Below, piece after piece: positions 1 through 6,615 of a stretch of DNA of 10,912 nt. The DNA is taken from assembly GCA_947450745.1 (NCBI GenBank), contig CANFYD010000079.1, positions 1 to 10,912 on the forward strand. The letters run 5' to 3'. A program made the translations under genes and the position numbers. This DNA comes from Burkholderiales bacterium (GTDB lineage: Bacteria; Pseudomonadota; Gammaproteobacteria; Burkholderiales; Burkholderiaceae_C). A model generated the notes under the pieces. That model worked only from the letters and a program-made list of their open reading frames with translations, did no database searches and was not told the DNA's origin. Every line of letters begins with the position of its first letter. Positions within the stretch are counted from its first letter, which is position 1.

Positions 1-2
1 CG

Positions 3-2642
3 CCCACCTTGCTGGTCACCAAATTCTTTGCGCCACCGCCGTCCAAGCGAATCGTCGAGCGCCAGCGCTTGATGCAGCAACTGGATCGCGGCCTGCAGGG
101 CAAACTGACCTTGGTTTGTGCGCCGGCCGGGTTCGGCAAGTCGACCCTGCTGGGGGACTGGGTGCAGGCCTGCGAGCACCCCAGCGCCTGGCTTTCCCTT
201 GATCAAGGGGAGCGCGACCCGGATCAATTTGTGGCGCATTTGACGGCGTGTTTCCGGTCCGTCTGCGCCGAATTGGGTGAAGACGCCTTGGCGTTGGCCC
301 AGGCCCGGCCCAGACCTGCGCCGCAAACCGTGCTGACCCATCTGATCAACCGCTTGGCCCTGTGGCGAGGCCGCTTGGTGCTGGTGCTGGACGACTACCA
401 GTTGGCCAGCAGCCCTGCAGTCGACGCGCTGCTGGCGTTTTTGCTCGACCACATGCCCGCGCAACTGCACCTGGTGCTGGCCTCGCGGGAGCTTCCGGCC
501 ATCGCCTTGGCACGTTGGCGGGCGCAAGGCCAAGTGCTCGATATCGGCGCGGGGGAGTTGCGTTTTCATGCCGACGAAAGCGCACTCTTTTTGAACCGAA
601 CCATGGCGCTCGGGCTGAGCAATGCCCAGACTCTGGCGCTGGACGAACGCACCGAGGGTTGGCCTGCCGGCCTGCACATGGCCGCCCTGTCGCTGAGCGG
701 GCATGCTGATGCGGGGGCGTTCATCCAATCCTTCACCGGCAGCCACCGTTTGGTGCAGGACTATTTGCTCGAAGAAGTGCTGCAGCGCCAGCCCGCCGAC
801 CTGCAGGCCTTCTTGCTCCGCACGTCGGTGCTGGACCGCATGTGTGCGGCGCTGTGCAATAGCGTCTTGCAAGTGAGCACGGCACAAGAATCGCTGCGCC
901 AGTTGGAACTGGCCGGTCTGTTTGTCGTGCCGCTGGACGACGAGGGCCGTTGGTACCGCTACCACCATCTCTTCGCGACCATGTTGCAGCAGCGCCTGCG
1001 CCTGCAAGAAAGCGCAGCGCTTGCGCCCCTGCATTTGCGAGCCAGTCACTGGTACGAGGCTCAAGGCCTGATCAGCCAGGCCTTGCACCACGCCGTCGCT
1101 GCCGACGACACCGCGCGTGCCATCCAGGTGGTGCAAGGACGAGGCGTGCCGCTGTACTTTCTGGAGGACGCCGAGCCCGTGCTCAAGTGGCTGCGCGACC
1201 TGCCTCCGGCGCTTCTGGACCAGCATCCGCCGCTGTGGCTGATGCTGGCTTGGTCCTATCTGGCGACCAGTCAACACAGCCTGATGCGGGCACCGCTGGT
1301 CGGCGCTGAAGTGGCGATAGAGCGGGCCGCACAGCACCCGGCCTACCGGAGCTGGCGCGGCGAACTGAACGCCGTGCGGGCCTGGGAGGCGGTGGCCCGA
1401 GGCGATGCGCTGACGATGGCGCGGGCAGCCACCTTGGCGCTGGAGGAGCTGCCCCAGGACAGCCTGGCGCTGCGCACGGCGGCCCACTGTGCGCTGGGTG
1501 TGGCCCACCAATTCAGCGGCGACCGACAGGCGGCAAAACAGGTCTACGGCGACGTTGTAGCGGCGGCAGAGGCTTGCGGCAATCGCCTGATCACGGTCTG
1601 CGCCAGCGTGGCGCTGGGCCATCTGCAAGAAGACGACAACCACCTGCATCTGGCCGCACGCACCTACGAACGGGCCTTGCAACTGTTGGGCAATCAGCCA
1701 CATGCCGTGGCCTGCGAAGTCCACTTGGGGCTGGCGCGTATCCGCTATGAATGGAACGATCTTGACATAGCCGCCGCGCACGCAAATCAGAGCAGCCGAC
1801 TGGCCGCTGCACTGGAATGCGACGCCGGCCTGGGCTCGGACGCCGTGCGTGCGCAGATCTTGCTGGCCAGCGCAGAGACCGACGCTGCCTTGAACTTGTT
1901 GGCACTGGCCCGCACCGCCGCACAGAACAGAAGCCAACACGGCGGCACACTCGCCCTCGCCCAAGTCCAAGTGCAGGCCTTGCTGCAGACCGGTGAGGTC
2001 ATCGCGGCCGCGCAGGTCGCGCAGGCCCAGGCTCTGCCCTTGGCGCGAGCCTGGGTCTTGCTCGCCCGGGGTCAGGCCTTGCAGGCGCATGAACAGGTCA
2101 GCGCGTTTCTGGAGGCGTCGCGGGCCACGGCAGCGGCGTCCGATGTCTTGCGTGCGCTGCTGCTCAACGCGGTCGCGCTGGATGCCTTCGCCCCTTCCGA
2201 AGCTGCGCTGAAGGTGCTGGATGAGGCGATGGCTTTGGCGGAGCCGCAGGGCTGCGTGCGGGCTTTTATCGACCTGGGCGGGCCGATGCAGCGCCTGTTG
2301 GACAAGGCCACGCAAGGCGCTCGCCCGCGCTACACGGCCATGCTGCTGGAGGCACTGCAAAGACAGTTGCTGGCCTTGGCACCTCAGCAAGCGCTACGCC
2401 TCACCAAGCTGCCGCCCGTTGCGCTGCCGACGGCACAGCGCACTCCGGCCGAGCCCCTGAGCCCGCGTGAACTTGAAGTGCTCACCCTGATTTGCAACGG
2501 CCTGTCCAACCAGGAAATCGGTCAGCAACTGTTCGTGTCCTTGAGCACGGTGAAGTGGCATAACCAGAACATCTTTGACAAGCTGGACGTGCAACGACGC
2601 ACCGAAGCGGTAGCCAGGGCGCGCGAACTGAATCTGTTGTGA
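3..2642 (+). CDS. MalT/LAL-type LuxR-family transcriptional regulator (5' end outside window)
   Basis: This is a large ATP-dependent transcription activator of the MalT/LAL class. The reading frame is open to the first bases; the first available start is TTG at 9, but the frame already reads into the family's usual N-terminal pattern (LLVTKFFAPPPS), so the real start is probably a few codons upstream of the window. Counted from the TTG, a Walker A motif (APAGFGKST) lies at 38-46 and a Walker B (LVLVLDD) at 123-129, forming a STAND NTPase module. A long alpha-helical, alanine- and leucine-rich TPR-like region follows from about 340 to 780. A C-terminal LuxR helix-turn-helix (LSPRELEVL, then LSNQEIGQQLFVSLSTVKWH) occupies about 815-877. 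Length near 880 residues is normal for the class. Such proteins bind an inducer and ATP, oligomerise and activate nearby promoters; the inducer here is unknown. The DUF2306 gene downstream on the same strand is a plausible target or partner. Confidence 0.93.
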   Translation, partial: PTLLVTKFFAPPPSKRIVERQRLMQQLDRGLQGKLTLVCAPAGFGKSTLLGDWVQACEHPSAWLSLDQGERDPDQFVAHLTACFRSVCAELGEDALALAQARPRPAPQTVLTHLINRLALWRGRLVLVLDDYQLASSPAVDALLAFLLDHMPAQLHLVLASRELPAIALARWRAQGQVLDIGAGELRFHADESALFLNRTMALGLSNAQTLALDERTEGWPAGLHMAALSLSGHADAGAFIQSFTGSHRLVQDYLLEEVLQRQPADLQAFLLRTSVLDRMCAALCNSVLQVSTAQESLRQLELAGLFVVPLDDEGRWYRYHHLFATMLQQRLRLQESAALAPLHLRASHWYEAQGLISQALHHAVAADDTARAIQVVQGRGVPLYFLEDAEPVLKWLRDLPPALLDQHPPLWLMLAWSYLATSQHSLMRAPLVGAEVAIERAAQHPAYRSWRGELNAVRAWEAVARGDALTMARAATLALEELPQDSLALRTAAHCALGVAHQFSGDRQAAKQVYGDVVAAAEACGNRLITVCASVALGHLQEDDNHLHLAARTYERALQLLGNQPHAVACEVHLGLARIRYEWNDLDIAAAHANQSSRLAAALECDAGLGSDAVRAQILLASAETDAALNLLALARTAAQNRSQHGGTLALAQVQVQALLQTGEVIAAAQVAQAQALPLARAWVLLARGQALQAHEQVSAFLEASRATAAASDVLRALLLNAVALDAFAPSEAALKVLDEAMALAEPQGCVRAFIDLGGPMQRLLDKATQGARPRYTAMLLEALQRQLLALAPQQALRLTKLPPVALPTAQRTPAEPLSPRELEVLTLICNGLSNQEIGQQLFVSLSTVKWHNQNIFDKLDVQRRTEAVARARELNLL

Positions 2643-2651
2643 GCTTGCAGT

Positions 2652-2698
2652 TGCGGCTTTTGCGGCGGCGGTTGCGGTTGCGGTGGCTGCGGCGGCGG
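2652..2698. repeat. Low-complexity TGCGG/CGG-rich run
   Basis: Just after the regulator's stop codon comes a short run built from imperfect units of TTGCGG and CGGCGG. It is strongly strand-biased, G-rich with almost no A on the + strand. It has no terminator shape and no open frame of interest. It could be a simple-sequence expansion or form G-rich structure; nothing further can be supported. Confidence 0.5.
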
Positions 2699-2812
2699 CC
2701 ACAGAACAGCACTTAAGTACGGTGACAGGGCCAGCCACGGCGATCGACACTGCCTGCCAGGCGCTCGACATTCGGTTGGCGCCACGGTCCACCGCAGGTT
2801 TCGTTCATCGCC

Positions 2813-3445
2813 ATGTCCATCTCGCCAATTCAATCCTGCAAGCTGCTGTGGCCCCTGCTGCTGCTGAGCGCGGTGCCGATAGCCGCAGGCGCGGTGCGCT
2901 TGTTGGGGCTGGCGTTCGGCAGCGTCGTCACGCCCGAGAACGCGCGCTTCGTGGCGATGCCGGTGCCCGTGGTGCTGCACATTTTGTGCGCCACCGTGTT
3001 TTGTGTGCTGGGGGCCTTCCAGTTCGATTCAGCCGTCCGGCGCCGAACCCCGCGCCTGCACCGCAGCGCCGGCCGAGTGGCGGTGCCCTGCGGCATCGCG
3101 GCCGCGTTGACGGGCTTGTGGATGACGGGCGGCTATGCCATTCCCGCTGAGCTGCAAGGCAAGTTGCTGTACGGCGTTCGCCTGCTGGTCGGGCTGGCCA
3201 TGACGCTGGCGATCTTCGCGTCGGTCCGCGCAGTGATGCAGGGCCGCATCGCCCAACACAAAGCCTGGATGGTCCGCGCCTACGCGCTGGGCCAAGGTGC
3301 GGGCACCCAGGTGCTCATCCTGCTGCCGGTGACCTTGCTCGCCGGCGCACCGACACCGCTGTTGCGCGACGTCCTGATGGCGTCCGCCTGGGGTCTGAAC
3401 GTCGCCTTGGGCGAATGGCTGATTCGCCGCCGCCGCGCGCCCTGA
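2813..3445 (+). CDS. DUF2306 family integral membrane protein
   Basis: This is a 210-residue hydrophobic protein matching the DUF2306 family as I know it. About six membrane helices can be read, near 10-35, 52-70, 87-107, 118-141, 155-180 and 186-204. Family-type signatures are the histidine of PVVLHI (His56), the GAFQF segment (67-71), the LHRSAGR loop (His83) and AQHKAWMVRAYAL (His149, 147-159). The ATG at 2813 is chosen because the hydrophobic first helix begins directly after it; no strong ribosome binding site is visible. Function is unknown. The three conserved histidines at or near the membrane edge could be cofactor ligands, but that is inference. It follows the MalT-like regulator by 170 bases on the same strand, and a weak hairpin follows it. 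Confidence 0.85.
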   Translation: MSISPIQSCKLLWPLLLLSAVPIAAGAVRLLGLAFGSVVTPENARFVAMPVPVVLHILCATVFCVLGAFQFDSAVRRRTPRLHRSAGRVAVPCGIAAALTGLWMTGGYAIPAELQGKLLYGVRLLVGLAMTLAIFASVRAVMQGRIAQHKAWMVRAYALGQGAGTQVLILLPVTLLAGAPTPLLRDVLMASAWGLNVALGEWLIRRRRAP

Positions 3446-3496
3446 CCCACCGGCTCAGCACCCGATTTTCAGCAGGTCGCCGTCGGCGGTCATCCC

Positions 3497-3522
3497 CGGG
3501 CGTGTCTGCCCGACAAGTTTTT
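3497..3522 (+). terminator. Possible weak intrinsic terminator after the DUF2306 gene
   Basis: A five-base-pair G/C stem (CGGGC at 3497-3501, GCCCG at 3508-3512) with a six-base loop is followed, after five bases, by TTTTT at 3518-3522. The position between two + strand genes fits a terminator, but the short stem and the gap before the T run make it weak. Confidence 0.3.
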
Positions 3523-3529
3523 ACACCCT

Positions 3530-3539
3530 CCCCCCCCCC
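3530..3539 (+). repeat. Poly-C tract (C10) upstream of the MipA-like gene
   Basis: Ten consecutive C residues lie directly 5' of the ribosome binding site and 15 bases before the ATG at 3555. A tract of this length can change by slipped-strand replication. It lies outside the coding sequence, so a length change would alter the leader or promoter spacing rather than the frame. Such a tract is also prone to sequencing error. Confidence 0.75.
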
Positions 3540-3541
3540 AC

Positions 3542-3548
3542 TTTGGAG
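3542..3548 (+). promoter_or_regulatory. Ribosome binding site of the MipA-like gene
   Basis: TTTGGAG ends six bases before the ATG at 3555 and decides that start. A longer frame opening with TTG at 3543 would place its start codon inside this site, so it is rejected. Confidence 0.7.
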
Positions 3549-3554
3549 TTCCAC

Positions 3555-4361
3555 ATGAAATCGATTCGCCATCACCTCAAGACCATCACTCTGGCTGCCT
3601 GCATCGTCGCGGCTGCACCCAGCGCATTTGCCCAAGCCTTCGACGCGGTGCGCTTGTACGGTGCAGCACCCGGCAAGGACGGCGGCACAGTGGGTGCCGC
3701 CGTGGTTGCCACTTACGAATACCAGGGCTCCGACAAGCGCAGCACGCTGCTGGTGCCCCTGCTCGACTATCAATGGGCGAGTGGCTGGTTTGCCGGCTTT
3801 TCCAACGGCATCGGCTACAACTTTTCGAGCTCGCAGCCCTTGCAATATGGACTGCGCGTGACTGCCAACACGGGCCGCAAAGTCAGCAGCTCGGACGACT
3901 TGCGCGGACTGGGCGACGTCGCCGCCACCGCCGAAGTCGGCGCATTTTTAAACTACACCTTGCCGCGCGGGCTGTTTCTGACCTCCTCCATCCGCTACGG
4001 TGCCGGCGTTGATCGCAAGGGCTTGATCGTCGATCTTGGCGCGGGCTACTTGACCACCATCGCACCAAAGTGGAACCTGGCCGCAGGCCTGGGCATCACG
4101 CTGGCCAACGCCAGCTACATGCAATCGTTCTTCGGCATCACGGCGGCCCAAGCAGGCGCCAGTGGCTATGCAGCCTACACGGCGGGGTCGGGGGCCCGCG
4201 ACGTGCGTGCCAACCTGGCCCTGACCTATTCGATCGCCCCGAAAATTTCGGTCACGGCAGCGCTTTACGCAACCCGTTTGCTGGCTGATGCCAAAGACAG
4301 CCCACTGACACGCAAAAGGTCTGCAGAATCCGGCGTCGTGGCAATCAACTACGCGTTCTGA
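3555..4361 (+). CDS. MipA/OmpV family outer-membrane protein
   Basis: This is a 268-residue exported beta-barrel protein. A signal peptide is clear: basic MKSIRHHLK, a hydrophobic core, and an AFA-Q cleavage site around residue 27. The mature part carries family hallmarks: YEYQGSD near the start, a strand pair including LLDYQW and FSNGIGYNF, the AYTAGSGARDV region, and a C-terminal strand LLADAKDSPL ending in a terminal phenylalanine (NYAF), which suits insertion by the BAM machinery. Family members interact with the murein hydrolase MltA in E. coli or act as OmpV-like porins; which applies here cannot be told. The start is ATG 3555 with a TTTGGAG site upstream. The immediately upstream C10 tract might make its expression variable. 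Confidence 0.88.
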   Translation: MKSIRHHLKTITLAACIVAAAPSAFAQAFDAVRLYGAAPGKDGGTVGAAVVATYEYQGSDKRSTLLVPLLDYQWASGWFAGFSNGIGYNFSSSQPLQYGLRVTANTGRKVSSSDDLRGLGDVAATAEVGAFLNYTLPRGLFLTSSIRYGAGVDRKGLIVDLGAGYLTTIAPKWNLAAGLGITLANASYMQSFFGITAAQAGASGYAAYTAGSGARDVRANLALTYSIAPKISVTAALYATRLLADAKDSPLTRKRSAESGVVAINYAF

Positions 4362-4369
4362 AGCGCTGC

Positions 4370-4381
4370 CGATTCGAATCG
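4370..4381. repeat. 12-base perfect palindrome after the MipA-like gene
   Basis: CGATTCGAATCG is a perfect palindrome beginning eight bases past the MipA-like stop codon. It has no T tract and no loop, so it is not a terminator. It could be a dimeric protein binding site or chance. Confidence 0.4.
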
Positions 4382-4407
4382 TCCGCCCCAAAAGCGTGTC
4401 AAGCTCG

Positions 4408-4426
4408 GGCCAAAAAAGTGTTGGCC
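4408..4426. other. Inverted repeat between the MipA-like and CPBP genes
   Basis: GGCCAA (4408-4413) and TTGGCC (4421-4426) are perfect six-base inverted repeats around a seven-base A-rich loop. No T run follows on either strand, so it is a hairpin or operator-like element rather than a standard terminator. It sits 30 bases upstream of the preferred protease start. Confidence 0.4.
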
Positions 4427-4455
4427 ACGCTGCACAAACTCTGCACACCCTCCGC

Positions 4456-5322
4456 ATGAATCCTGACCTCCACAAGCCCCCGCCTGCCAAGCCCACCACC
4501 GACTCACGCTGGGGCCGGGTGGTGCGCCACCCGCTCGCCCGCATGCTGGCCGCCGCGCTGGCGATGTTCGTCCCGCTGGCGCTGAGCTTCGCGCTGATGG
4601 AAAGTCTGCTGCCCAAGGGCGTCGGCGTCGCCTGGACCAATCTGGTGGCGGCCGGTGTTTGTGCGCTGGGCTACTGGGCTTACGCGCGGCGGGTCGAGCG
4701 GCGCGACGTCAGCGAGCTGAGCGGCAATGGCGCGGTGGTCGAATGGACGCGTGGTGCCGGGCTGGGCGTGCTGCTGGGCTTGCTCACTTTGGTACCGCTG
4801 TGGGCTTTGGGTGTCTACCGCATCGAGGGCCTGGGCGACGGCTTGCCACTGGTCAAGCAAATCCCCGAGATGCTGTTGGTGTCCGTGCTGGAGGAGCTGT
4901 TGACCCGGGGCGTGATGTTCCGCATCGCCGAGCAGGCCTGGGGCACTCGGCGTGCGCTGCTGCTCTCCACCGCGCTCTTCGTCGCGGCCCACTTGCCCAG
5001 CGAGATCAATCTGATGGGCGTGCTGGTGACGGCAGCGGCCTCGCTCGCCTTCACTGCTGCCTATTTGCTCAGCCGCCGTCTGTGGTTGCCCATGGGCATG
5101 CACTTCGCCTGGAACTACCTGTTCTCGGCGGTGTTCTCGGTGCCGGTGTCGGGCCACGAGGCGCAGGGCTGGTTGCGTGGCTCGATGAGCGGCCCCGAAT
5201 GGCTCAGCGGCGGAGCCTACGGCGTCGAAGCCTCGGCCATCGCGCTGCTGGTGTGGGCGGTGTCGAGCACGCTGATGCTGCGCCGTGCTCACGCTGCCGG
5301 CCAATTCCGGCCGCGACGCTAG
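4456..5322 (+). CDS. CPBP family intramembrane glutamic endopeptidase (CAAX protease/Abi family)
   Basis: This is a 288-residue polytopic membrane protein with all three conserved CPBP motifs. Numbered from the ATG at 4456, they are EExxxR as EELLTR (146-151), FxxxH as FVAAH (175-179), and HxxxN as HFAWN (216-220). In the family these glutamates and histidines form the intramembrane active site. Hydrophobic segments occur at about 28-48, 60-77, 100-120, 166-178, 188-206 and 252-270. Substrates are unknown; relatives process prenylated proteins, bacteriocins or regulators. A longer frame from GTG 4396 adds 20 unconvincing residues that run through the inverted repeat at 4408-4426, so ATG 4456 is preferred, although neither has a good ribosome binding site. 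The stop TAG overlaps the stop of the convergent decarboxylase. Its link to the exosortase block next door is only positional. Confidence 0.87.
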   Translation: MNPDLHKPPPAKPTTDSRWGRVVRHPLARMLAAALAMFVPLALSFALMESLLPKGVGVAWTNLVAAGVCALGYWAYARRVERRDVSELSGNGAVVEWTRGAGLGVLLGLLTLVPLWALGVYRIEGLGDGLPLVKQIPEMLLVSVLEELLTRGVMFRIAEQAWGTRRALLLSTALFVAAHLPSEINLMGVLVTAAASLAFTAAYLLSRRLWLPMGMHFAWNYLFSAVFSVPVSGHEAQGWLRGSMSGPEWLSGGAYGVEASAIALLVWAVSSTLMLRRAHAAGQFRPRR

Positions 5323-6524
5323 ACCAACACTTCAACGCAAGCCGGGTGGCCGAGAAAGCCTCCGGGGCTGGCTGTCAGGCCGTAAGCACCGGACTGAAAG
5401 ACCACCGCCAAGTCGCCGATATCGGCCACCGGCAACTCCATTCGGTCGGCCAGCACATCCAGCGGCGTGCAGAGCGGCCCGACGACGGAGGCCGTCTCGC
5501 GCTCGCTGCTGCGGGTCTTGTTGCCAATCGTCACCGGGTAGTTCTTGCGGATGACCTGGCCAAAATTGCCTGAAGCCGCCAAATGATGATGAAGGCCGCC
5601 GTCAGTGACCAAAAACACCTGGCCGCGCGAGACCTTGCGATCCACGATGCGGCTGACATAAACCCCGGCTTCGCCAACCAAGTAACGGCCCAGCTCGATG
5701 ACCAGTTCGGCCTGCGGCAATTCGGCCGCTGCGCGCTCGCTCAGTTGCTGCAAATTGGCGGAGATCGGGGCCAGATCCAGCGGCAATTCCCCCGGGAAAT
5801 AGGGGATGCCAAAGCCGCCACCCAGGTTCAGGAACTTGACCGGCCCGGGCGCACTGTCCGCCAAGCGCAAGGCCAGTTCAAACGACTTTTGCTGCGCCTC
5901 GCAAATCGACTCGGCCCGCAGGTTTTGCGAGCCGGCAAACAAATGGAAACCTTCAAACCCAAGGCCCAAGCGGCCAATTTCAGCCAGCAAGGCCGGCATC
6001 TGCTCGGTGTCGATGCCGAACTGCTTGGGGCCGCCACTCATCTTCATGCCCGAGCCCTTCAGCTCGAAGTCCGGGTTGACGCGCACCGCCACCCGCGCAG
6101 GCAGACCAAAGCGTGCGGCGGCCTCGGCCAACACCGGCAACTCCCGAAACGACTCCACATTGATCAGCACACCGGCCGCCACCGCTTGGCGCAGTTCCGC
6201 ATCGCGCTTGCCCGGCCCGGCAAAACTGATCTCGGCCGGGTCTGCGCCGGCGTCCAGCGCCACCTTCAATTCACCCGCCGAAGCCACATCGATACCGTCC
6301 ACCAAACCGGCCATCAGCGCCACCAGCGCCGGCATCGGGTTGGCCTTCATCGCGTAATGCAACTTCATCCGGGCCGGCAGGGCTTGACGCAGCGCCGCCA
6401 CGCGAGCGCGCAACAGGCCGCGGTCGTAGGCATAAAAAGGCGTTTGCCCAACCCGCTCCGCCAGCAAGGACAGCGGCTGCCCACCGACGATCAACTCGCC
6501 GTCTTGCACGCTGAATTGCGACAT
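5319..6524 (-). CDS. PLP-dependent decarboxylase, exosortase A system-associated
   Basis: This is a fold-type III (alanine racemase-like) PLP enzyme related to diaminopimelate and ornithine decarboxylases. It matches the exosortase A-associated subfamily I know as TIGR03099. Numbered from the ATG at 6524 (401 residues), the PLP lysine is in HYAMKANP (Lys60). The subfamily signature follows: FAGPGK, the GSGMKMSGGPKQFG stretch, FHLFAGSQNL, the phosphate-binding glycine loop GGGFG (235-239), ELGRYLVGEAG, and a C-terminal GPLCTPLD (Cys352) plus FQSGAYG (Tyr381), typical of decarboxylase active sites made from two subunits. A start at 6584 would add 20 poorly conserved residues and lie 31 bases after the ligase stop; no site has a good ribosome binding sequence. 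The frame is open further, to 6674, overlapping the ligase. The gene is very probably co-transcribed with the ligase. The substrate is unknown; a basic amino acid is a reasonable guess. Confidence 0.92.
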   Translation of the reverse strand: MSQFSVQDGELIVGGQPLSLLAERVGQTPFYAYDRGLLRARVAALRQALPARMKLHYAMKANPMPALVALMAGLVDGIDVASAGELKVALDAGADPAEISFAGPGKRDAELRQAVAAGVLINVESFRELPVLAEAAARFGLPARVAVRVNPDFELKGSGMKMSGGPKQFGIDTEQMPALLAEIGRLGLGFEGFHLFAGSQNLRAESICEAQQKSFELALRLADSAPGPVKFLNLGGGFGIPYFPGELPLDLAPISANLQQLSERAAAELPQAELVIELGRYLVGEAGVYVSRIVDRKVSRGQVFLVTDGGLHHHLAASGNFGQVIRKNYPVTIGNKTRSSERETASVVGPLCTPLDVLADRMELPVADIGDLAVVFQSGAYGLTASPGGFLGHPACVEVLV

Positions 6525-6615
6525 CGGTGCGTGAGCCGGCGATCGTTTCGGGACAACAGGCGTGGTTTGGGCGGATTCGAGCATGGTCGGAGGTTGGGTA
6601 CGTCGTGTCGGGCGC

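Noticed and set aside
3543..3554. TTG start at 3543 for the MipA-like protein
   Set aside because: The TTG is part of the TTTGGAG ribosome binding site, and the ATG at 3555 opens a proper signal peptide.
4408..4426. Hairpin read as a terminator of the MipA-like gene
   Set aside because: No T run follows on either strand, so it does not meet the usual form of an intrinsic terminator.
4504..5304. A 266-codon minus-strand frame opposite the CPBP protease
   Set aside because: Low-complexity His/Gln/Arg composition, no start signals, and full overlap with a gene carrying all active-site motifs.
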